Shown piece after piece: positions 34,179 to 41,810 of a stretch of DNA of 64,000 nucleotides (its first letter is position 1; each line of letters starts with the position of its first letter). Origin of the DNA: Salinicoccus sediminis (GTDB lineage Bacteria; Bacillota; Bacilli; Staphylococcales; Salinicoccaceae); contig NZ_LAYZ01000024.1 in NCBI RefSeq assembly GCF_000986795.1, positions 248,001 through 312,000 of the forward strand. The letters run 5' to 3'. Made by a program: the position numbers and the translations under genes. Below the pieces are notes generated by a model. The model did not search any database, had not been told where the DNA came from, and was given only the letters and a program-made list of their open reading frames with translations.

Positions 34179-35309
34179 TTAAATGTTTTCACAATAATGG
34201 TTGACACCTTTGTTGTCATCCATCATCAGCCCGATCAGGGTGAAGAACAGTATCACCGGTGAGAAGTATACGAACATAAACAGATAATTGTACTCGAACA
34301 TCCCTGTCAGTATAAAAGCGATGAAGAAAAGTGTGATATTGAAATTTTTTACGGCAATCACTGAAATCAGGACTGTTAAGGATAGAAGGTCGATAAACAG
34401 TACCGCGGTCAGGATGCCGTACCTGCCGAGTGTGTCGAATATGATGTTATGGACGTGCAGCAGATGGGTGAAGTCGACATAGTCATGTCCCTGTCCGAAC
34501 CACCGGCTGCCTGAGACGACTGTCTGCCAGGGGTCAGATCTGCCATTCGTCAGCTGGTTCAGATCAATGCCCTGCAGGCTGATTCCTCCCATAGTGAAAT
34601 AGCTGTACATCTGTCTTGAGAACATGAGGAGGGGCACAAGGATGACGGCGCCTGCCGTCATCAGGAAATTCTTCCGTTGCCGTCTGTCTGTTCTGTACAT
34701 ATTGATATAGGCGAACTGGGTGACGGTCACGAGCAGATACAGGGCCATCGCCGTGCGGCTTGTCGTGATGACGACCAGCAGTGCAAGTGTCGGCAGCACA
34801 TACCAGAGCATCGCGCGGTTCGTCTTCGGCATGAAGATCAGGCCCGCTGCAAAAACCATCACGAGCGTGGCGCCCGATTCGTTCAGTGTCGTCTCGGCCA
34901 GGAGCAGTGACGGCAGGCTGATGATGGCGCCCGCTGTCATATACATGAAAAGTGCCACCGGCATCCGGTACAGCAGCATGACCGTTAGCATCAGCCAGAC
35001 CACCGCTTCCGTCCACACAAAGTGCCCGGCAATCAGCATGCTGGCAAAAGCGGACAGTACGTAGAGGCCCCATACAATGAGGAATAAGATCTTCCTTCTG
35101 CTGAAACTGAACTTCGAATTCTTATATAGGTAGGCGAGGATTGCGCCGAGCGTGAGGATGGTGAACGGGTCCATGCCTGCCACCCGGCTCTGCAGTCCTC
35201 TGTAGTCGATCATGATCAGGCTGGTCACGGTGAAGATGAGTGTGAACATTGCTGTGAATACGAGGCCTTCGTGGGATAGGAAGGCTTTTTTCATGCTTAG
35301 TCTATCCAT
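34179..35309 (-). CDS. O-antigen ligase/polymerase-family membrane protein (Wzy_C)
   Basis: A 376-residue protein with about ten membrane segments. The family mark is the TTSRTAMALYLL segment near residue 185, followed by the large external loop (about 225-290, with GISLQGIDLNQLTNGRSDPW and the H-x-H in LLHVHNIIFD). This is the ligase/polymerase superfamily that joins polysaccharide units. With 17560-18837 there are two candidate polymerases in the window; this one may belong to a different polymer or act as a ligase. Start ATG 35309 has AAGGGATGTAACCC upstream. Confidence 0.82.
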   Translation of the reverse strand: MDRLSMKKAFLSHEGLVFTAMFTLIFTVTSLIMIDYRGLQSRVAGMDPFTILTLGAILAYLYKNSKFSFSRRKILFLIVWGLYVLSAFASMLIAGHFVWTEAVVWLMLTVMLLYRMPVALFMYMTAGAIISLPSLLLAETTLNESGATLVMVFAAGLIFMPKTNRAMLWYVLPTLALLVVITTSRTAMALYLLVTVTQFAYINMYRTDRRQRKNFLMTAGAVILVPLLMFSRQMYSYFTMGGISLQGIDLNQLTNGRSDPWQTVVSGSRWFGQGHDYVDFTHLLHVHNIIFDTLGRYGILTAVLFIDLLSLTVLISVIAVKNFNITLFFIAFILTGMFEYNYLFMFVYFSPVILFFTLIGLMMDDNKGVNHYCENI

Positions 35310-35608
35310 GGGTTACATCCCTTCCATTATGAAAGGTCATGATAACATGGCAGGCGGCAAAAGGCTTGCATTTTGTGCTGAACGGCGTGCGTCAGTGTCC
35401 GGTGCTGTTTTGACAGGATTTTGTCACTATGTTTAAATATATACTTGTGAATTAATTTTCAAACGATGGTCATTCCCCAATTCCCCTGTACGCCCCTATG
35501 CCTCTTTGAACTGCCCGCTTCCTCCCATCGGGGTTCTGTGATTTTTTCGTTCTGTGTCTGGTGACTTATATACGTATTTTGAAAATCTTTTAATCCGGAG
35601 TTGATTGT
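35310..35608. promoter_or_regulatory. Divergent promoter region between the ligase and ykvI-like genes
   Basis: No gene is seen. On the plus strand TTGACA (35410-35415) is followed after 17-18 bases by TTAAAT/TAAATA (35433-35439). The sequence from 35411 to 35426 is an inverted repeat, TGACA-N6-TGTCA, overlapping the -35 and spacer, a plausible operator. The rest is unremarkable. Confidence 0.4.
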
Positions 35609-36679
35609 TTGAGTAAAGGACAACAGGAATCCATCAAAATCGGTTTTGCCTATGTCGGGGTGGTTCTCGGTGCGGGCTTCTCGACGGGCCAGGAAATACT
35701 GCAGTTTTTCAGCAACTTTGGCACGATGAGCTACTGGGCGGTGCTGCTGTCGGCGCTTGTCATCATGTTTCTGGGCCGGCAGGTGGCGAAGTTCGGCCAT
35801 GTGCTGGATGCAGAAAGCCACCTTGAGCCGATCAGGGTGATGTTCGGCGATACACTCGGCCGGATTATCGACTATATACTGATATTCTTCCTGTACGGGG
35901 TGATGGTCATCATGCTGGCCGGCGGCGGCTCGGCACTTGAACAGAGTTTCGGTGTGCCGGCATGGCTCGGCTCCCTGGTCGTCATGATTGCAGTGATGAT
36001 CACACTGACGCTCGGCTTCAGCAAGATCCTGTCGGCACTCGGATTCGTCACGCCGTTCCTGATCCTGATCGTGGCGATCATCGCAGTGTACAGCTTTTTC
36101 ACGCCGACGGTCTCTTTCAATGAGATCAACGACATTGCCGATCTGAGCAAGACACCGACCGGCATATGGTGGCTCGAGGCCATCACATACAGCGGCATCG
36201 TGATCGCGATGGCGTTCAGTATCCTGTCGATCGTCGGCGCACAGTCCACCCATAAAGTCGCCCGCCGCGGCGGCATGTACGGCGGTGTGATTCTGCTCGT
36301 ACTGATGATGCTGATGAATGCCGGACTCGTATCGAAGTTCGACAAGACGAGCGAGGCGGAGCTGCCTACACTGATGCTTGCGTATGAGATCCATCCTGTG
36401 CTGCATTTCGTGCTGACGCTCGTCATGCTGCTGATCATCTACAATACCGCAGTCGGCATGCTGTACCCGTTCCTCAGCCGTTTCTGGGTGCCGTACAGCC
36501 GCAGGTACAAAGTCGCTTTGGTTGTTGCACTCGTCGTCGGCTATATACTGAGCCTGGTCGGCTTCGTCGACCTTGTGAACCTCGTCTATCCGTTGCTTGG
36601 ATACCTTGGGATCCTCATGGGCATCATGCTCGCTGTCAGATGGGTGCGGAACAAGTTTACGAAGAAGAAATTGATATAG
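35609..36679 (+). CDS. YkvI-family APC-type membrane transporter
   Basis: A 356-residue protein with about ten membrane segments. It begins IKIGFAYVGVVLGAGFSTGQEILQFF, the pattern of the YkvI family, a branch of the amino acid-polyamine-organocation superfamily with a G-A-G-F-S/A unwound first helix. Substrate unknown. The start is TTG at 35609, with CCGGAGTTGATTG upstream. It stands alone on the plus strand and ends at a bidirectional terminator. Confidence 0.85.
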   Translation: MSKGQQESIKIGFAYVGVVLGAGFSTGQEILQFFSNFGTMSYWAVLLSALVIMFLGRQVAKFGHVLDAESHLEPIRVMFGDTLGRIIDYILIFFLYGVMVIMLAGGGSALEQSFGVPAWLGSLVVMIAVMITLTLGFSKILSALGFVTPFLILIVAIIAVYSFFTPTVSFNEINDIADLSKTPTGIWWLEAITYSGIVIAMAFSILSIVGAQSTHKVARRGGMYGGVILLVLMMLMNAGLVSKFDKTSEAELPTLMLAYEIHPVLHFVLTLVMLLIIYNTAVGMLYPFLSRFWVPYSRRYKVALVVALVVGYILSLVGFVDLVNLVYPLLGYLGILMGIMLAVRWVRNKFTKKKLI

Positions 36680-36708
36680 TACGAAATAATAGGAAAATAT
36701 TACGATAT

Positions 36709-36755
36709 GAAAAGCCCAAAAGTTGAATTGTGATCAATCAACTTTTGGGCTTTTC
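36709..36755. terminator. Bidirectional terminator between ykvI-like gene and TA pair
   Basis: A perfect 18-bp stem (GAAAAGCCCAAAAGTTGA and its complement) with an 11-base loop. Both sides give T-rich tails, so it serves the plus-strand transporter and the minus-strand toxin gene. Confidence 0.92.
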
Positions 36756-36767
36756 ATTTTAAGATTA

Positions 36768-37061
36768 TTAATCTCTCAATCTTTTAATTGCATCTTTATA
36801 TACTTCTTTATCTGACCTCTTGCCTATAGCAATGATTTCAATCACTTCTATTTTCCCCTCTACTTCTACAAAGACAATGCGTAAACCTGATCGATTATTT
36901 TTCAGTTTACGACAATGTGCCAATTCTCCACGCAAAGGCTGCCCCGCACCCATTCCTTTTTCTTCGATTCTTTTTAAACCTTTGGTTACGAATACTTTTT
37001 GACTAACATCCAAGTTGTCATATTCACGCTGGGAAAATTTATTGAAAATTATATCATGCAT
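36768..37061 (-). CDS. RelE/ParE-family toxin
   Basis: A ~97-residue RelE-superfamily protein (MHDIIFNKFSQREYDNLD at the start, then KLKNNRSGLRIVFVEVEGK and IEVIEIIAIGKRSDKEVYKDA). The R-x-x-Y/F-type strand and the C-terminal GKRSDKEVY match toxins that cleave mRNA on the ribosome. ATG 37061 overlaps the antitoxin stop codon (TAATG), typical coupled TA order with antitoxin first. An upstream in-frame TTG at 37070 is less likely. Confidence 0.87.
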   Translation of the reverse strand: MHDIIFNKFSQREYDNLDVSQKVFVTKGLKRIEEKGMGAGQPLRGELAHCRKLKNNRSGLRIVFVEVEGKIEVIEIIAIGKRSDKEVYKDAIKRLRD

Positions 37062-37372
37062 TATTCCCAACCATCATTTTCATCTATTTTTTCTTCATTC
37101 AAATCAAAACCAATTACGTCTTTTGCAGATATGGCTTGTCGGTTGTCATTTGCCAGGCGTTCTTTTACTGTGAGCTCATCAATTCTGTCATAAAGATTTT
37201 CAATTTCTTTGTGTATTGATTCATATTGTTCCCTCGTTAACGCTACCCCTACTACTTCATTCCTATTGAAAATATAAACCCCATTTTCACTTGTTTTCGC
37301 TTCTTCAAAAATACTCATCGGAGAACGTTTGATATCTGAAACAGATTTCATAGGTACATCCATAATTTTCAT
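37061..37372 (-). CDS. Phd/YefM-family antitoxin
   Basis: A 103-residue antitoxin with an N-terminal Phd/YefM DNA-binding fold (MKSVSDIKRSPMSIFEEAK, GVYIFNRNEVVGVALTREQYESI) and an acidic, probably disordered C-terminal part that would wrap the toxin. Such proteins repress their own promoter, with the toxin as co-repressor. ATG 37372 is preceded by AAAGGGGGGATAAGTTT. On the minus strand TATAAT is present near 37409-37414 as a likely -10. Confidence 0.87.
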   Translation of the reverse strand: MKIMDVPMKSVSDIKRSPMSIFEEAKTSENGVYIFNRNEVVGVALTREQYESIHKEIENLYDRIDELTVKERLANDNRQAISAKDVIGFDLNEEKIDENDGWE

Positions 37373-37571
37373 AAACTTATCCCCCCTTTATTTAGTCTAA
37401 TAATTATAACATAATTAAAAGTCTTTTAACAGTACTATAATTAGTTCTTCAGATAGTATGGTGAGCGACCCGTTGTGTCTAAGAGAGATGTGGCAGGGTG
37501 TGATCTTCATCCCCCAAACATTTTCTTTTAGTAAATTTCCTTTTGTTATATGAATATTATATTTTAATTAT

Positions 37572-37588
37572 ATTACATTTATGTTACA
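37572..37588 (-). promoter_or_regulatory. WalR-type box upstream of the LysM-CHAP gene
   Basis: On the minus strand the sequence reads TGTAAC-ATAAA-TGTAAT, an exact match to the WalR recognition pattern of Firmicutes, TGTWAH-N5-TGTWAH. It lies about 110 bases before the start codon of a cell-wall hydrolase, the classic kind of WalKR target. Confidence 0.75.
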
Positions 37589-37602
37589 ACGCTTTTTCCT
37601 CC

Positions 37603-37619
37603 TACTAACTTTGTTAGTA
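37603..37619. promoter_or_regulatory. Perfect 7-3-7 inverted repeat upstream of the LysM-CHAP gene
   Basis: TACTAAC-TTT-GTTAGTA, 77 bases before the start codon and just downstream of the WalR-type box. It may be an operator for a second regulator or part of the mRNA leader. Confidence 0.5.
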
Positions 37620-37695
37620 TGTAAAGTGTTATAGTAATTTGAAAATTTGATAAAGTTATGCGCAAAAACTAACAAATCTGGAGGATAAGCAATCT

Positions 37696-39966
37696 ATGAA
37701 AAAATTAGTTACGGCACTCACAGCGACAGCAGCAATTTCAGCGTATGGGCTATCCGACGACGCATCTGCGAAAAGCTACACGGTCCAGCCGGGGGATTCC
37801 CTCTGGAAGATCGGTAACGACAACAATCTGACGGTGGACCAGCTGAAGCAATACAACAACCTGTCTTCAGATGTTATTTTAGTGAATCAGACGCTTGAAC
37901 TTGAGGAAGAGAAAGAAGTTACTACATATAAGGTAAAGTCTGGTGACACCTTATGGGGCATTGCTTTGAAGAACAATGTTACAGTTGATGAATTGAAGGA
38001 ATGGAACAATCTGACTACAGATCTCATTCTGGTGAACCAGGAACTTACCATCGGTGAAAGTGCTGAAGAGCCTACTCCGGTGCCTGAGGTACAGACACCT
38101 GCGCAGTCACTTGAACCTGCCGCGGAAACTGAAGTCGAAGAGGAAGAACCAGCAGTCGAGGTTCCGGCCGAACCGGCTGTTGAAGTCGAGCCTGCTGAAG
38201 AACCCGTCGAAACTGAACAGCCTGAAGCTGTAGAGGAACCTGAGACTGACAACAGCGAGGAAGTTGAAGCCGAAGAGACGCCGGCAGTTGATACAAACGC
38301 CGACACATATACAGTCAAGCCCGGCGATACGATCGGCAGCGTGGCGAGTGAGTTCGGCATGAGTTACCGTACGCTGATGAGCCTGAACGGCATCACGGAC
38401 CACCTCATCTTCCCGGGTCAGGAACTGAATGTTAACCCGGATGCGGCTGTCGAACAGGAAGAGGAAGCTCCGGCTGAAGAGAACACTGATGCTGAGGAAA
38501 CAGAAGCACAGGCGCAGCAAGAAGCTGAGGAGCAGGCTGCTGAAGAAGCGGAACAGGCGGAGGCTGAACGTCCGGCCGAAGAAGCCGCACAGCAGGAAGC
38601 GGAAGAACAGGCTGCTGAGGAAGGACAAGCTCAACAAGAGGCTGAGGAGCAGGCCGCTGAAGAAGCGGAACAGGCTGAGGCTGAACGTCAGGCCGAAGAA
38701 GAAGCCGCACAGCAGGAAGCGGAAGAACAGGCTGCTGAGGAAGCACAAGCACAGCAAGAGGCTGAACGTCAGGCCGCTGAAGAGGCAGCCGCACAGCAGA
38801 AAGCAGAAGAACAGGCTACAGCTCAACTTGAAGCTGAACAACAGGCTGCTGAAGAAGAATCCACAGAAGAAGTTGTCGAAGAAGATACTGCTGAAGAAGT
38901 AACTGAGGAAACTGAACCTGTCGAGGAAGAAACGACAGAAGAGGTAACTGAGGAAGCACCGGTTGAGGAAGGAACTGCAGAGGAAGCTTCTGAAGAAGCC
39001 GCCCCTCCGGTAGAAGAAGAACCGACTGAAGAGGAAGTCGCAGCTCAGGAAGCCGCCGAGCAGCGTGAAGCTGAAGAAGCGGAAGCACAGCGTCAGGCTG
39101 AGCAGGAAGCGGCGGAACAACGCGCGGCTGAAGAAGCGGAAGCGCAGCGTCAGGCCGAGCAGGAGGCTGCCGAACAACGCGCGGCCGAAGAAGCGGAAGC
39201 ACAGCGTCAGGCTGAGCAGGAAGCGGCCGAGCAACGTGAAGCTGAAGAAGCAGAGGCGCAGCGTCAGGCTGAGCAGGAAGCGGCGGAACAACGTGCGGCC
39301 GAAGAAGCGGAGGCACAGCGTCAAGCTGAACAGGAAGCGGCGGAACAACGTGAAGCCGAAGAAGCAGAAGCGCAGCGTCAGGCCGAGCAGGAGGCTGCCG
39401 AACAACGCGCGGCTGAAGAAGCAGAGGCACAGCGTCAGGCTGAGCAGGAAGCGGCGGAACAACGCGCGGCTGAAGAAGCGGAAGCACAGCGCCAGGCTGA
39501 GCAGGAAGCGGCGGAACAACGCGCAGCTGAAGAAGCGGAGGCGCAGCGCCAGGCTGAACAGGAAGCGGCTGAAGAGGAAGAAGCTGAAGAGGAAGCTCAG
39601 GCACCGGCACCTGCATCATACGGTGAGAACTGGTACCTCGACGGCGACTGCACTTGGTACGTATATGAGCGTCGTCAGCAAATGGGCAAACCTGTCAGCA
39701 ATCAGTGGGGCAATGCTTCCAACTGGGCAAGTGCTGCCAGAAGCCAGGGGCTTAATGTCAACAACTCCCCTTCTGTCGGTGCCATCGTACAGTCCAATGC
39801 ATGGACTAACGGCGCCTGGGGCCAAGGTCATGTTGCTGTAGTTGAAAAGGTCAACTCCGACGGCTCGATTCTCGTTTCTGAAATGAACTGGAGCGGCGGC
39901 CCTGGTCAAAAGACAATGAGAACCATCGATGCCTACGAAGTTTCTTCACATAACTTCATCCATTAA
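37696..39966 (+). CDS. Secreted LysM-CHAP cell-wall hydrolase with long Ala/Glu/Gln-rich repeat region
   Basis: A 756-residue exported protein. The signal peptide is residues 1-25 (cleavage after DASA). Three LysM domains follow at about 26-70, 77-121 and 209-252, each with the Y-x-V-x-x-GD start. Residues ~255-640 are low-complexity A/E/Q/R sequence, ending in nine 19-residue tandem repeats. The C-terminal CHAP domain (about 640-756) has catalytic Cys652 (DGDCTWYV), His712 (GQGHVAVV) and Asn731 (SEMNW). It should bind peptidoglycan and cleave peptide stems or cross-bridges, probably in septum separation. GGAGGATAAGCAATCT precedes ATG 37696. It is longer than most staphylococcal LysM-CHAP proteins because of the repeats. 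Confidence 0.93.
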   Translation: MKKLVTALTATAAISAYGLSDDASAKSYTVQPGDSLWKIGNDNNLTVDQLKQYNNLSSDVILVNQTLELEEEKEVTTYKVKSGDTLWGIALKNNVTVDELKEWNNLTTDLILVNQELTIGESAEEPTPVPEVQTPAQSLEPAAETEVEEEEPAVEVPAEPAVEVEPAEEPVETEQPEAVEEPETDNSEEVEAEETPAVDTNADTYTVKPGDTIGSVASEFGMSYRTLMSLNGITDHLIFPGQELNVNPDAAVEQEEEAPAEENTDAEETEAQAQQEAEEQAAEEAEQAEAERPAEEAAQQEAEEQAAEEGQAQQEAEEQAAEEAEQAEAERQAEEEAAQQEAEEQAAEEAQAQQEAERQAAEEAAAQQKAEEQATAQLEAEQQAAEEESTEEVVEEDTAEEVTEETEPVEEETTEEVTEEAPVEEGTAEEASEEAAPPVEEEPTEEEVAAQEAAEQREAEEAEAQRQAEQEAAEQRAAEEAEAQRQAEQEAAEQRAAEEAEAQRQAEQEAAEQREAEEAEAQRQAEQEAAEQRAAEEAEAQRQAEQEAAEQREAEEAEAQRQAEQEAAEQRAAEEAEAQRQAEQEAAEQRAAEEAEAQRQAEQEAAEQRAAEEAEAQRQAEQEAAEEEEAEEEAQAPAPASYGENWYLDGDCTWYVYERRQQMGKPVSNQWGNASNWASAARSQGLNVNNSPSVGAIVQSNAWTNGAWGQGHVAVVEKVNSDGSILVSEMNWSGGPGQKTMRTIDAYEVSSHNFIH
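39061..39573 (+). repeat. Nine tandem 57-bp coding repeats (19 residues each)
   Basis: Each unit encodes QR(A/E)AEEAEAQRQAEQEAAE or a near match. Differences between units are mostly A/E at one position and third-base changes. A looser set of similar units precedes it (38450-38830). Tandem DNA identity makes copy number liable to change. Confidence 0.92.
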
Positions 39967-39979
39967 TATCAGATATATA

Positions 39980-40011
39980 AAAAGGGAATCACTTTGGCGT
40001 GATTCCCTTTT
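39980..40011 (+). terminator. Terminator of the LysM-CHAP gene
   Basis: AAAAGGGAATCAC pairs perfectly with GTGATTCCCTTTT around a six-base loop, 14 bases after the stop codon. Confidence 0.9.
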
Positions 40012-40057
40012 GCATGGTCCCAGGTCTCGTCCACGAAACCTTCGCACATCATGCCAC

Positions 40058-40092
40058 AAAAAAGCAGCCCTGAGACTCTATCTCGGGGCTGC
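40058..40092 (-). terminator. Terminator of the tarD-tarB operon, overlapping the tarB stop
   Basis: GCAGCCCTGAGA pairs with TCTCGGGGCTGC; the minus-strand tail is TTTTTTG. The stem includes the last codons and stop of tarB. Confidence 0.87.
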
Positions 40093-41241
40093 ATCTTTGT
40101 ATAGTGTGGTCACCAGTTTTTCTGTGGATCTGCCGTCGGCGTATTTGTTCCATGTTTCGTCGAAAAGAAGGACTTTCTCCAGCCGGAATGCTTCGCGGCG
40201 GATGACGTCGATCATTTCGCTGGAATGGTAGACGACGGGCCCGGGGACGAACGTTTCGTAGTCGAACCAGATGCCGCGGGTGGTGACGTATTCCTCGAGG
40301 TCGTACGGATAGAAGATCATCGGCCGGCCGAGTATTGCGAACTCGAACGGGATGGATGAGTAGTCCGTGACGAGGATGTCTGTGATGGCGAGCAGTTCGA
40401 AGATGTCGTATCCGCGGGAGACGTCGGTGACGAAGTCGTCGTCCCATTCGCCGCCTGATGTCACGGCGGGATGGAGTCTCAGCAGCAGGTGATGGTCTTC
40501 GGACAGCCCTTTTTTGAGGTTCTTGATGTTCAGCCTGAGCTCATCGACTTTGAAGCGCCCTTCCCTGAATGTCGGTGCGTACAGGATGACCTCTTTGCCC
40601 TTCAGGTGCGGCAGCTGCCGGTGGAGTTTGTCCGTGGCGCGCTGCATCCTGTCTTCATTATAGAAGAAATCGGTCCGGGGCATGCCGGTCTTGAGCAGGT
40701 TCTCGTGGCTGATGTCGAATGCCTCTTCGAAGATCCAGCCCATGTCATCGGAGCTGACGACGACTTTATGGAAGTTTTCATAAACTTGTTTGAACCGCTT
40801 CTGTGCGGACGGTGTGCGTTCGATGGTGGCCTTGTCCTTGAAACCGAACAGTTTGACCGCCCCGTCTGCGTGCCAGAGCTGGATGCATGTCTGCTCTTCC
40901 CTGAAATCGCATGAAGCGAGCACGACCTGGTAGTTGTCGACGAAGATGTGCTTGGCGGTGGCGAGATGATAGAGCCCCCTGATGCTCCCCGGGATATTCA
41001 CGGGCACGAAGCGGATGGTGTTCTTGTCATCTGCGTTCCTGAAGGTATAGGTGCACCTGGAATCTTTCAGTAAAACAATTTTGGATGAAGTGCGCTCATG
41101 CACTTCATCCAAAACGTACTGAATATTATCGCCGAAAGATGCAATCATCACTGTCTTCTTCTGTACCGGAAGTGACCTGAACAGATTGAAGATCACTTTC
41201 GTTATGACCAGATACAGATTGATTGCCGCTTCCCTAACCAT
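40078..41241 (-). CDS. tarB: TarB-like CDP-glycerol glycerophosphotransferase (WTA primase)
   Basis: A ~387-residue TagB/TarB-type enzyme with LWHADGAVKLFGFKD, KTGMPRTDFF, ILYAPTFREG and TDYSSIPFEFAILGRPMIFY. It adds the first glycerol-phosphate to the ManNAc-GlcNAc-PP-undecaprenol linkage unit at the inner membrane face. The W-H-A-x-G-A-x-K form distinguishes TarB from the W-H-G-T-P-x-K form of the polymerase gene opposite. ATG 41241 overlaps the 3' end of tarD (ATGGTTAG); the longer frame to 41313 lies inside tarD and is rejected. Transcribed with tarD, away from tarF-G-H-A. Confidence 0.9.
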   Translation of the reverse strand: MVREAAINLYLVITKVIFNLFRSLPVQKKTVMIASFGDNIQYVLDEVHERTSSKIVLLKDSRCTYTFRNADDKNTIRFVPVNIPGSIRGLYHLATAKHIFVDNYQVVLASCDFREEQTCIQLWHADGAVKLFGFKDKATIERTPSAQKRFKQVYENFHKVVVSSDDMGWIFEEAFDISHENLLKTGMPRTDFFYNEDRMQRATDKLHRQLPHLKGKEVILYAPTFREGRFKVDELRLNIKNLKKGLSEDHHLLLRLHPAVTSGGEWDDDFVTDVSRGYDIFELLAITDILVTDYSSIPFEFAILGRPMIFYPYDLEEYVTTRGIWFDYETFVPGPVVYHSSEMIDVIRREAFRLEKVLLFDETWNKYADGRSTEKLVTTLYKDAAPR

Positions 41242-41662
41242 GCTTCTTGGACAGCTCTTGCTTCGTCTTCGTTGTGGATACGCCGCTTGTTCTTGCGAGG
41301 TATACGACTTCACAGTATTCCTTCAGGAAGTCAAATTCGCCTTTCCAGTCGTCGCCCATGACGAACACGTCGATATCGTGCTTCTGGACGTCTTTGACCT
41401 TCTGGCCCCAGTTGTGCTCAGGAATGACTTCGTCCACGTACTTGATCGCTTCAAGGATCGCTTTTCTGTCTTCATATGAGTAATAAGCTTCTTTATGCTT
41501 GAGTTTGTTGAATTCGTCGGATGATACAGCGACTACCAGGTAGTCCCCGCGTTCTTTGGCACGGCGAAGGATATTGATGTGTCCCATATGGAGCAGATCG
41601 AATGTGCCGTAAGTGATCACTTTTCTTTGTGGTTTCATTTCTCTTACATTTTGGTTTTTCAT
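41234..41662 (-). CDS. tarD: Glycerol-3-phosphate cytidylyltransferase
   Basis: A ~142-residue nucleotidyltransferase with the H-x-G-H site TYGTFDLLHMGHINIL and the C-terminal RTSGVSTTK signature (R-T-x-G-[IV]-S-T-T). It makes CDP-glycerol from CTP and glycerol-3-phosphate for wall teichoic acid. GGGAGGAATAGAA precedes ATG 41662, so the ATGs at 41677 and further inside are not used. First gene of the tarD-tarB operon. Confidence 0.95.
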   Translation of the reverse strand: MKNQNVREMKPQRKVITYGTFDLLHMGHINILRRAKERGDYLVVAVSSDEFNKLKHKEAYYSYEDRKAILEAIKYVDEVIPEHNWGQKVKDVQKHDIDVFVMGDDWKGEFDFLKEYCEVVYLARTSGVSTTKTKQELSKKHG

Positions 41663-41696
41663 TTCTATTCCTCCCAATATACCTCTCTACCTTTGG

Positions 41697-41757
41697 TATA
41701 ATGTCCCTGTGGACATGGTATAATTGTAAAGATAAAGTTAATCTTTTGTAAAGATTA
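41697..41757 (+). promoter_or_regulatory. Divergent tar promoter region with nested palindromes
   Basis: Two TATAAT hexamers (41697-41702 and 41719-41724, the second with extended TGG) flank a perfect inverted repeat ATGTCC-CTGT-GGACAT (41701-41716). Downstream is a second perfect palindrome, TAATCTTT-TGT-AAAGATTA (41739-41757). This is the only intergenic space between tarD-tarB and the tarF-like operon, so both promoters and their operators must be here. Confidence 0.55.
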
Positions 41758-41810
41758 TTAATGATTATAACATAAAATCAGAAAAAGTATAAATCTTAGG
41801 TGTGATTCAA

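Noticed and set aside
35459-36406. Minus-strand frame of 315 codons opposite the ykvI-like gene
   Set aside because: His/Gln/Asp-rich translation typical of the antisense strand of a membrane protein gene.
38107-39519. Long antisense open frame (470 codons) across the LysM-CHAP gene
   Set aside because: It is the mirror of the A/E/Q/R repeat region; the product is F/L/S/C low-complexity sequence with no ribosome binding site.
39065-39841. Open frame of 258 codons in another plus-strand frame of the LysM-CHAP gene
   Set aside because: A by-product of the 57-bp repeats (R/K/N-rich), while the main frame has signal peptide, LysM and CHAP domains.
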